A stretch of 64,000 nt of DNA from Circinella minor (lineage: Eukaryota; Mucoromycota; Mucoromycetes; Mucorales; Lichtheimiaceae): positions 34,259-98,258 of the forward strand of contig JAEPRB010000155.1 of the NCBI GenBank assembly GCA_016758965.1, given 5' to 3'. The notes beneath the pieces were generated by a model. The model saw nothing but the letters and a program-made list of their open reading frames with translations, made no database searches and was not told where the DNA came from. Shown in pieces: positions 47,935 through 57,423 of the stretch (within the stretch, counting starts at the first letter, position 1; every line of letters starts with the position of its first letter). A program made the position numbers and the translations under genes.

Positions 47935-49857
47935 TTAGCCCCAATACTCATAATCTCCATCATCGTACTCTACAAGGAACTCTGAAAAAATATCTTCAAC
48001 TGGAGATCGTGTGGCTTGTGGTGGTGGGAAGACAGAAGCTTCAACATCGTTCATAACTGGACCGTCGACACCTACACGGTCTTCATCATCAGCAGGGATC
48101 AGCACTGAGGCGTCACCTTCTGCAAGTTCGTCGACACCTACACGAACTTCTTCATCATTGAATACCTCAACTAAAGAGGCAGCATTTGTCAAAGTAGGAA
48201 AGTCCGAAAACACATCTACAGAACTAGCTTGACCATCAGTAGTAATATTGGATTCATCCAAAGATGGTAACATGTTGGCTGCCATAGCCAAAGCAAGTGC
48301 ATTATATAATGCTGTAGAATCACCTACATCTTGCACATGTTCAGAGTTCTCGACTGCAACAGCGGCAGCGATTATATCTGAATAATCATCCGTGCTGAAT
48401 ACAGGAGTGTATTCCTCTGGCATTGACTGCTCTTGTGCTGGTGGCATGAAAGCCAACTCGGCAGCAGTTTGCATAGCACCAAGTGCTTCTCTTTCTACAA
48501 GTTCGTCGACACCTACACGAACTTCTTCACCATTGGATTCCTCAACTAAAGAGGCAGCATTTGTCATAGCAGGGAAATCCAAAGACACATCCGCAAGACT
48601 AGCATAACCATCAGTAGTGATATTGGATTGCTCCAAAGGTGGTAACATGTTAGCTAAAATAGCTAAAGCAAGTGCATCAATTGATGCTGTGGATTCACCC
48701 ACATCTTGCACATGTTCAGTGGTCTCAACTGCAGCAGTATCAGCAATTACTTCAGGACTAAAGTCGTCCGAATCATCAACAGTACCATCTACAGGAGTGT
48801 ATCCATCTGGGATTGACTGCTCTTGTGCTGGTGACATGAATGCCAACTCAGCAGCAGTGTCCATAGCATCAGTGGCATCAAAGCCAACTGAGCTTTCTTG
48901 TTGTTCTTGTTGTTGTTCCTGTTCTTGTACGTGGTTATCCATGGATAGGGAATCACCGTCAATATCCATGGCAGCAGGACCAATCTCTCCAGCAGCTGCA
49001 GAAGGGATTTCATTGGAATCATCTTCAAAAGAATCTTCCATTTCCACATCGCAATCAGGGAAAGGTGTTCCTGCTGAAGAAGAAGAGAAAGTTTTTGAAA
49101 GTGCTAAGGAATCAGCGTCAGCTTCATCTTCCCATGATTGCACAACATCATCGCAAATAACATCAACAAGCATCGGAGATGCAGGCTCATCTTGATGTTG
49201 AACAGAAGCCGAAGCTTGGGCACTAGGACCTAAGTCCATGGCCGCGAACTGTTCGCACAAGAGATCAACTGGATCAGGGAGCACAGTTGGCGATGTGTTC
49301 TTTGAATGAGACTTTTTACGGTCATCATTCTGTCGACGATAAAAGTCATTGATACGACGCAATAGGTCTGCCCATGAGTATACTTCAAGTACATCAATAG
49401 GGTCAGAATCAATTGTGTGACGAAAAGGTAATGAACCCTTATCACGACGACGAACTGCGTTATTATTCCAGTTGAAATATGAAATAGCAGACTTTTCTTC
49501 TTCTCGGTTTTTGCCCATTACAGGCGGTTCACACAACACACGCCGCAAACGAGAAACCTCCACATGACGAGGAGCAACGAATGCAAAGTCAGGACATGGC
49601 GGCAATGGCGAAACGGAAAAAGGTCCCAATGACAAGCATTGACCAACAATAAATGTGCGCAATGAATTGCAACACGACGAGAAAGAGATGAATGCCACAA
49701 GGGCAAGTAATGCATAGAAGCAAAACGACGGAAAGTAGTACACATAGTACAGGTAGGCAATGTTGATCGCAATTAAAGCGAGGTAGCAGGCAAAAACAGC
49801 CAAACCGAAAGTAACAAAAGGTTCTTCACGGAAGGATTCTTCAAGTAGCCGATACAT
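47935..49857 (-). CDS. Orphan acidic protein with two membrane segments and tandem repeats
   Basis: I do not recognise this gene. A single long frame of 640 aa starts at the ATG at 49857. Two hydrophobic segments lie near residues 17-41 and 46-62, then a Cys-rich stretch, a basic/Arg-rich region (~100-190, with ADLLRRINDFYRRQN), and a long acidic part. Residues ~331-460 and ~461-581 are a tandem repeat of 120-130 residues; each starts A-x-x-TAAELAFM-PAQEQS and ends RVGVDEL, and a third, truncated RVGVDG follows. A Gln/Glu tract (EQEQQQEQQE) precedes the repeats. Higher GC than its surroundings supports real coding. Membrane anchoring with an acidic extracellular or cytosolic tail is inference; function unknown. 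Introns follow the stop codon. Confidence 0.65.
   Translation of the reverse strand: MYRLLEESFREEPFVTFGLAVFACYLALIAINIAYLYYVYYFPSFCFYALLALVAFISFSSCCNSLRTFIVGQCLSLGPFSVSPLPPCPDFAFVAPRHVEVSRLRRVLCEPPVMGKNREEEKSAISYFNWNNNAVRRRDKGSLPFRHTIDSDPIDVLEVYSWADLLRRINDFYRRQNDDRKKSHSKNTSPTVLPDPVDLLCEQFAAMDLGPSAQASASVQHQDEPASPMLVDVICDDVVQSWEDEADADSLALSKTFSSSSAGTPFPDCDVEMEDSFEDDSNEIPSAAAGEIGPAAMDIDGDSLSMDNHVQEQEQQQEQQESSVGFDATDAMDTAAELAFMSPAQEQSIPDGYTPVDGTVDDSDDFSPEVIADTAAVETTEHVQDVGESTASIDALALAILANMLPPLEQSNITTDGYASLADVSLDFPAMTNAASLVEESNGEEVRVGVDELVEREALGAMQTAAELAFMPPAQEQSMPEEYTPVFSTDDYSDIIAAAVAVENSEHVQDVGDSTALYNALALAMAANMLPSLDESNITTDGQASSVDVFSDFPTLTNAASLVEVFNDEEVRVGVDELAEGDASVLIPADDEDRVGVDGPVMNDVEASVFPPPQATRSPVEDIFSEFLVEYDDGDYEYWG
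48115..48867 (-). repeat. Internal tandem coding repeat of the orphan gene
   Basis: Two ~375 bp units (about 48478-48867 and 48115-48477) encode the 120-130 residue protein repeat; blocks such as the code for SNITTDG, NAASLVE and EEVRVGVDEL are kept in both. Confidence 0.85.
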
Positions 49858-51304
49858 AAGTAACAAAGTAAAAAAAAAGAGGCTCTGAGGTGTAAAGAAA
49901 AGAAAAGGAAAAAAAAGAAGAAAAAGAAAAATCAGGGCGGGATATATTTTTTAATTAAAAAAAAAATCATGTGATTCTTCATTTGGCAATTTTTTCTTTC
50001 TTTCTAGCTTTATGTTACTATGGAAGTGTCAAAAGCGTGAATGGGTTTAATAAAAGTGAAAAAGTCATAGTGGCAGCATTGTCATGGAGATGGAATGACA
50101 CGACCTAATCTTTGTTTGCCACGAATTGCTCAGTTCCTGTAGAATTTACACTCGTGTCTAATTTTTTTTTTTTACTTTATGAACGTTCTTTTTCCATTTT
50201 CCTTTTTTGTTCATATTTTTCGCGTCATGCTACTATGAGCGTGTTGAAAACGTGTATGTTTATAGTAAAAGTAAAAAAGTGGCAGTGACAACATTGTCAT
50301 AGAGATGGAATGGCACGACTTGACTTTTATTTGTCACGAATTGCTCAGTTCCTATAGAATTTTATACTTGTGTCTAATTTTTTCTTCTTGGTAATTTTCG
50401 CGACATGGGTATTATGAGCCTGTCAAAGCGTAAATACTTTTAATAAAAGTGAAAAAGTTGCTGCAGTAACATTATCATGGAAATGAAATGATACAACTTA
50501 ATTTTGGTTTCCCACGCATTCCGGTAGATGTTACACCCGTGGCCCCTCCTTTTCTTTTACTATAAGAAATAATGTTTTTTCTTTAAACTATGCAAGAATT
50601 GCCAAGCAGTTTAATAAATGTTCATCCAATTTGAATATACATGTTGGAATTTTACGTACAGTTGTATTTTATTATGAGTACGGTATTATTATCCCAGTGA
50701 TATCAGAAATAACATCCAGGAACAAAAAAAAAAAAAAAAAAACGAGCTGCCCATATCAACACAATTATCTATGTTGTTCCATCATTTAGATGTTGAAATT
50801 TGCTATTATAATTTATATCCCTCTTTGACTTAATAAAAAAGAATAGCAGGATAAAATGTTATCTAATTATCATATATCTTTTTCCTAGTTTGTTATAATT
50901 CTGGTATCCAACTAAATTAAAAGTGATTTTTCAGCATTAAATTAACTATAAATATGTTTCTGTTTTTTATTTATTTTAATACTAAACATATTGTACAGAT
51001 CTCATAATAATGTTGGGGGTGCGTGTATAATATGAGGTTTAAAGAAATAAACTAATTCAAGTGTATTATTCAAAGAAAGAGAGAGAAAATAAGAAAGATT
51101 AAAAAAAGATGAATACTTTTATATCCACGAAGAATCTCTACCTTTTTTTCTTCCTTTGTATTATAACGACTCCCCTTTGAGATTTATCCAAAGCTATTTG
51201 CTCATTTTACCAAGTTCTTGACTAAAATTTTTATTCTTTCTGGTAAACAAGTCTGAAATTCACCGAAAAAAAATCCCAGGTACCATGTTTATACAAGCAG
51301 AGGC
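49858..51304. other. Upstream region of the orphan gene
   Basis: Contains three diverged copies of a ~200 bp repeat (listed separately), an A-run near 50725 and AT-rich sequence. No gene seen. Confidence 0.55.
50009..50560. repeat. Three diverged tandem copies of a ~180-215 bp sequence
   Basis: Copies begin at about 50009, 50224 and 50402. Shared blocks in order: ATG-TACTATG, GTGTCAAAAGCGTGAAT, TAATAAAAGTGAAAAAGT, CATTGTCATGGAGATGGAAT, CACGACTTAAT and CACGAATTGCTCAGTTCCT-TAGAA. A shorter relative of the CATTGTCATGG-GATGGAATG-CAC block lies at about 54439-54510. All are upstream (5') of the minus-strand orphan gene. Confidence 0.82.
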
Positions 51305-52519
51305 TTTGTATCATCATGACCAATTGTGTATCCATGTACAAATATGAAATTCATCTCGAGATTATATCCAACCATTATTCCAACCGAGTACATATCCAAA
51401 ATATCAATCCTAGCCCCATCCATCCAATATTCAAAAAGATAATCCGTATCTACTGCTATGTCCATTCCCAGCTATGACCTGATCATAACAAAATAGTCGA
51501 ACCAACATCTGCTGCTAAAATGTACCTTTAATTAAATTTCGATTTGTATAATTAATCACAGGTCAAAGTTGTTCTTGCCCTTGGTATATTATCCATAAAA
51601 AAAAATAACTACGACTGTCTCATCCATGTCTACATCCACAAATTTATTCCCACTGTCATTATCCACAAAAGTATATCTATCAAAAGTGTTGTAAGTGCTT
51701 TTTTTTTATCCAGTCTAGCTGATAAAAGTCGGTAGTGGTGCGTTGAACAATCCTTATCCGTTGATATGATTACATCAGCACAGTCTGTATACTGAATATG
51801 GTGACGCTATTTCCTACTTCATTTCTATCCACATTAACAATCCTTCTTGTCCACGCGTTAATCTAGGTTCAGTTGGGTAGATTGATTGACTGATGAAGTT
51901 TCTTTTTACTAAAAAAAAAGTCATATTTTGCATGTTGTCTTTGGCCACTTTTTTTAACGGATATCATTTGGTCAGACGTATATTATTATAATGATGATGA
52001 TGTTATTTGAAGTTGCCCATGTTGCTGCTTCTTAGTTATTTTTGAAATTCAAAAGAACAAGGTTAAGAAAAGAAGGAATATAGGATTATCCCAAGCGGTG
52101 TATTTATACCCTCGTGTCACAAACATAGTGTAACAACAAAAAGATTTACGAGTCGAGATGTGCTATCATAATAAAAAGAGATTGAGTGATATTGGATGAA
52201 CAAGTATCTGGAACTAATAAATCACTGTTTTATAATGATTATTATAAAAATAATAATGATTCGATAATAATACTAGGTTAACAACAGTAATAAACATACT
52301 ACAAGTATATTACTGAAGACACACAAAGAGAGGCAGTGTTTATTTATTGGATTGTTTATACGTAGTACTGTAAATAAAAATATAGCATCAAGCAAAGAAA
52401 AGTGGATCGTTTAGATGGAATGTTAATTCCTACCATAATAAAATAACAATAGTACAATTGTTAATAAGTTGCTACATAATTATTATTCTACAATCATTCT
52501 TTGCGTAATACTGGATGAG
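51305..52519. repeat. Long direct repeat, copy B (~1.2 kb)
   Basis: Same orientation as 41584-42767. Differences are mainly single-base changes and short indels; the central region from CTGATAAAAGTCGGTAGTGG to TTAACGGATATCATTTGG is almost identical. It keeps the TATCC cluster and the TGTATTTATACCC box. Confidence 0.88.
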
Positions 52520-55320
52520 GAACTTCTTACCTTGATTGTTTTTTTGTTTGACGTGCAATGACTTGTTTGTCTTTTGTTTGTTTGTTCATGTACGTACACT
52601 CCAATTAGACTCGGTGATTACCAGTACGAGTTACTGTTTGAACAGTAATATTATTATTATTTATATTTTTCATAGTGATAAATAGTTTAATAATCCATCA
52701 TAAATAAGTTCTCGAGTCATTAAAATTTATAAACACTTGAATTTTTTTTTTATAAAATAAATGGCCCTTCTTGGACTGTAATAATAACATAAACCGACTT
52801 TAATATTTACAAGAGTATAAATTGACGTTTACAATGTTTAATTTACAATACTAGATGATTTGGCCAAGTTACAAATGCTCTACAGTATGTTTTTTTTTTC
52901 ATTCTTGTATGAATGTTGCTGATATATTAAAGGGAAGAACAGAAAACCCACCTGTCGGCAGAAAATCAATTTTTATTCACAAAGACATATTCTGCAACCT
53001 TGAAGTTGACAATAATTTGATATCATTTGAGAATAGTGTAGAAATAATAAACATATACTGGTTTTAAATTCTGAATGTGATTGAGAGATCATTTATGTAC
53101 ATGAAACAACATAAATAAAAAGTTCGAATTATTATATGATTAAAAATGCCATGAGTTCCTAGCTAAAACTACGAAATCTTTTATTTATATGTGTAAACTT
53201 ATCAAAGACTGAGAAAAGTTTTAACTCATAATGTATCTGATACGTATCAATGACCAAGATCTTTCTCTCGAATGTATATATTAATATTTATATATTTAAC
53301 TGATCTGGTCAAACATGATACTTTTAATTATTAGTTTACACGGGTGTTGATTAAGAGTCTTTTTTGTTACAATACAAGGCCATCACATATATGGTTTATC
53401 AACATTTATTAATTCACACAGCAAATGAATATTTTTTATCTTTCGTATACATAAACACATTTAAAAAGTTTATTGTAGATATGTGAAGTAGTTTTTTTTT
53501 ATTAAAAAAGTGTATCTTTTCAATGTTTAATCAGACTTGATCATTGAATGCCATAATACATATGTGCGTACACATATTGGCAATGGTTTAATGTCATCAT
53601 CTTAAACAACTATTACTCTTCTTCTCATCCCCTCCTTGCTTTTCCCCCATTCCTCAAGAAGAGAAATTTAGGAAACAACAAGGTAATAGTTCTTGTCCTG
53701 GGTATTCTTGTGCCTTGTTGATGACTCTGTGGCCACCTTGTGCTCTTGTTTCAACAATGAAAGTAATAAAAAATAAAAAATAAAAATGATAAAAAAAGAT
53801 AGAAGAAAAAGTGTAGGACATGTCAAAGGTACTAAAACCATTCGTGCTGAGGACATGGTTAAAGTGGCCAATGAGCTCGCGGTCGCTCTGACACAATCAG
53901 GAGTAAGACTCGACCGAAAGACCAGAGTTGCGCTGATAACAGTAAAAAAAAAATCCGACATAGAGTTAAGGTAGGATCGAATGATCAGTACACGGCAGAT
54001 TGGAAATAAAGGTATGCAAAATACATAACCCCATGCGACGTGCAGATTCCGCTATCGATGAACTGCAATGCTCGAATGATAATACCTTTCTTTACCAAAA
54101 GAGCCTACACATCAAAGTAGGGTCAAAATTTCTACACGAAAGAAAAAAGAAACAAGGAGGCACAATGTTGATATTTTTTCGTTCGTGGATGTGTCGAAAG
54201 AAAAGAAAAATGATAAACCACAGAACCGCAGCAAAGACTCTTGTGGATCGGAAATTCAACCAGGAAAAAGTATTTTTTTTATCCATTGTCTTGGTAAAAA
54301 TTGGATCATGTGATGGATTGTTCTAAATTTGGACAAGTGTCTTTTTAAAAATTCTAGACTTTTTTTTTTTAATATGTAACCAAGTAAACAAAAAAAAACC
54401 GTTGTTTGTTAACAAAGTAAATAAAACGGTTGTTAAGAGTCATTGTCATGGCGATGGAATGTCACAGCCTAATTCTTCTTTGACATGGACTGCTTCAAGA
54501 GATCTGAATCGTATTTTTTTTTTCTTGAACGCATAAAATTTTTTTTCTGTTTTATGCCCCCCCCCGTGAACTTTTTTTTTTAATTCTCACTTGATATCAT
54601 TGCTATCAATGGTAAGAAGGGCCGTATTTTAGTATTAGTATTGTTGAATAGATATATGAGAAAAAAAGGAAAGGACCATGATTATAAAAAACAAAAGCTG
54701 AAATACTTTCAAGTAGTGCATCTTAATAATGGCTTTTCGTTTTCAACAACAACAGAAAATATGAAAGACTAAAATAAAGATTACCAATTCGTTTGTCTTT
54801 TATTTTTCTTGTATGTCCTTTATCGTATACATGTTAAACACGTATACGAATTATTTGTTACGTACTAAAAGACAATTATCTGTCTTATACTACCATGATA
54901 CCGGATCCAAATAAAGTATAAAATAAATTGATTATAATTGTGGCCACCAGTATATATAATTGAGTCTGTTCACCATAATAGAAATAAATACATGAGACAA
55001 AGAAAGAAGAAAAAACTATAAAGGAATTCATCTCGCTGTTTGTTCATCTCTTTCAAGCAGAACGTGATTTTTTTTTTATGTCCAATTCAAATATTACAGT
55101 ACACTGTAGTTACTACTCTTTTGCATATATTATTGCTATGGTAATCATTGATTCAATTTTCCACTTTAATCAGTTTTACATTATTTTATATTATTTATTA
55201 TATAGAAATGACAATACATTTTGGAAGCAATAAAAAAAGATAATTTATTTATAATAACACACATCATAATAAAATATTAATAATAATAAATATTGCAATG
55301 CTCTTGGCCGCAACTTTTTT
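52520..55320. other. AT-rich spacer with short GC-richer islands
   Basis: No gene established. 52855-53067 (+) encodes a 70-residue frame with coding-like composition (ADILKGRTENPPVGRK). 53800-53950 is a GC-richer island whose plus frame reads TIRAEDMVKVANELAVALTQ; 54000-54326 has another short frame. These may be remnants of a gene or mobile element. I recognise no family. Confidence 0.4.
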
Positions 55321-55440
55321 TTTCTTAAAAAAAAGCTACGTTGACAGGTCCTACCACGTGGAGGTGGCATTGCATCAGGACCCTCCTCCCCAGTGCCTAA
55401 CCTGGATCATCGACCTCGTTACTATCCGAAGATAGTAAAG
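55321..55440 (+). other. GC-rich island, possible exon fragment
   Basis: In sharp contrast to its surroundings, this 120 bp stretch is GC-rich. After a TTGACAG acceptor-like site a plus frame reads QVLPRGGGIASGPSSPVPNL and DHRPRYYPKIVKS to a stop. No family recognised and no linked exon found. Confidence 0.25.
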
Positions 55441-55492
55441 AGTTAATTTATGACAGATCGGATGATCTGCCAAAGGCCCTTGTCGTCGTCAT

Positions 55493-55690
55493 CGTTCGTT
55501 CGTGTATTCGTTCGTTCGTTCGTTCGTTCGTTCGTTCGTGTGCTCGTTCGTGTGCTCGTTTGTGTGCTCGTTCGTGTGTTCGTTCGTGTGTCGTTCGTGT
55601 GTTCGTTCGTGTGTCGTTCGTGTGCTCGTTCGTGTGTTCGTTCGTGTGTTCGTTCGTGTGTTCGTTCGTGTGTTCGTTCGTTCGTTCGTT
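55493..55690. repeat. CGTT/CGTGTG minisatellite
   Basis: About 200 bp of CGTTCGTT tetramers interleaved with CGTTCGTGTGCT / CGTTCGTGTGTT 12-mers and CGTTCGTGTGT 11-mers. Because the tetramer has no stop codon in any frame it produces several long but spurious open frames (Phe-Val-Arg-Ser or Arg-Thr-Asn-Glu repeats) on both strands. Confidence 0.95.
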
Positions 55691-56829
55691 GCTGGGTAAA
55701 TTTAAAAAAAGAAGTGTAATAATATAGTTGATCAAAAGAAAAAAGTAGAAAAGAAATAGGTAGCATAAAAAAAAGAGCACAATAAATAAAAAGAGTACAA
55801 TAAAAAAAATAGGTAGAATAAAAAAAAGGGTACAAGAAAATGGATCGAGGGAAGAAAAATGGATTGTTGAAAAAAAAAAAGTACTTACCGAGTTCTTGGT
55901 TCCTTGAAAAAAAAAAAAGAGAAAGAAAAAAGAGAAAGCTCCAGAATGAACCCCTTTTATGCTTTCTTTCTTTTTGAAAATCCGATAACAACGGTCCCTC
56001 ATGTACCAATGCTTCGGTAGAGAGTAATTTCCTTTCTTTTTTATGATATAGTCAAGTAAAAGCAAATTGAAGTTGAAAAGTAAACTGAGAGAAGTATTAA
56101 AATAATATAAGTTTTATGCTGAGACAACACTATGTTTCACCTTTACATAATGATCCCAAAATATGAAAATAAGGAAAATAAGGTTACCCCCCCCACGAAG
56201 TTGAGCCAGCGATTCTAAAAGCTGAGCCATGTCAAGCCAATTTGGGGCTACTCATTTCTAAAAATGGTATGATGAGTTTCAACCAAGATATGTCAAACGT
56301 ATATAACTAACTGGGCTCCATGACCATAACTCACTTCACTTTATGTTTTCTATGCTGTGAAAGAAATGTAAGAGAAAAAAGAAAAAGAAAAATGAAAACA
56401 CACAGTGTTTAAAAGATTTCGACAAATAAATGTATATGTCCAAGTTTCAAAATAAAGAAAGCAAGAGCTCTTTTATTTTAAATTTGAGAATTGTCGCATC
56501 TCATAGGCTGTAAAGGTTTTGGTGTAGATTCGACAACGATATTTTGTCTTTACTGTTACGTTGAACCTAGGATTTAACACATTGACTATTGTTACAATTG
56601 ATCTGGTGCCTATTCTGATCAAAGAGAGTGTTGAGTGTTTTTAGTTCTGCAGTTGAAAGCAATAATTGCTTTTCTGGAGGACGAATTGCAGACAACATCT
56701 CACTAGTCATGGGAATAGACTAAAGATATTGTTTAGTTAATGATGTCGGTTTTTTATATAGATGGAAGGGTGTGTGTGTTTTTTGAATTTTGTAAGTAGA
56801 CTACTTTTCCTGCTATACTAAGTAAAAGG
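55691..56829. other. AT-rich spacer
   Basis: No gene seen. A-rich tracts at 55690-55930 and a C run near 56190. The last part may hold the 5' exon or promoter of the following small gene. Confidence 0.5.
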
Positions 56830-57423
56830 ATCTCTTTGTCCGCCCACCGCTCCCATCAAGTGACCGATATATATGTTTCTCCTAGTAGTCGTTCGAATAC
56901 CCCAATTGCATCCAGAGATAGTACTAATGAACAAGACTTTACAGATATTAGTGGTTGTGTCGGCAATACCCAGGGTAAGTTTTAAAAGAATGGAGAGTTT
57001 AGAGGATCTAAAATGAGAACATGATACAATCCATTAATGTTCGGTTTGATTTAGCACTCTTGAAATACTTGTCATCTACAACAAAACTGGTGTATATTGT
57101 TATTGTAGACTACGCTGCCCTTTCAACTGATTCTGATGATATCCTACGTTTGATTAGGTACGTTTTTTATACCTTGGTTATTTATTAATAAACACACACA
57201 CACATATATATATATATATACTGACGCTGACACAATATCTTATAGGAATTATAAGTCCTTAGAATATATAGTTGTAGATCGTTTCCAGGACATTGGTAAA
57301 TATGAAGTTTATAAACGAAATCAAATCCTTGAAACACCAGAACAATTAGCAGCATTTGGCTGTCGTCAAGGATTTCCACATCGGTCGGTCCAAAACAAAT
57401 TGTACGTAGTCAATGATGAATAA
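56830..57423 (+). CDS. Small unrecognised protein gene (5' end uncertain)
   Basis: I do not recognise the family. Three exon segments join cleanly: ~56830-56974, 57109-57157 and 57246-57423, with donors GTAAGT and GTACGT and TAG acceptors, keeping one frame through both junctions. They encode about 124 residues. The middle reads DYAALSTDSDDILRLIRNYK, followed by SLEYIVVDRFQDIGKYEVYK, and the end is SVQNKLYVVNDE. The N-terminal part is Ser/Thr-rich. No ATG lies in the first segment; a possible first exon with ATG at 56743 could join through a GTGTGT donor near 56772, giving MSVFYIDGR, but this donor is weak. It might therefore also be a gene fragment that lost its start. Confidence 0.5.

Noticed and set aside
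48617..49195. 192-codon plus-strand open frame (Ser/Ala/Cys rich)
   Set aside because: It is antisense to the 640-aa orphan ORF; Ser-rich antisense frames are expected from acidic, Asp/Glu-rich coding sequence.
41584..52519. Complete LTR retrotransposon
   Set aside because: No reverse transcriptase, integrase or Gag-like coding, no clear TG..CA termini and no target-site duplication; kept only as direct repeats of unknown nature.
55443..56065. Long Arg-Thr-Asn-Glu-repeat open frames on the minus strand and Val-Arg-Ser frames on the plus strand
   Set aside because: They are translations of the CGTT/CGTGTG minisatellite followed by homopolymer-rich DNA; openness in several frames is a property of the repeat.
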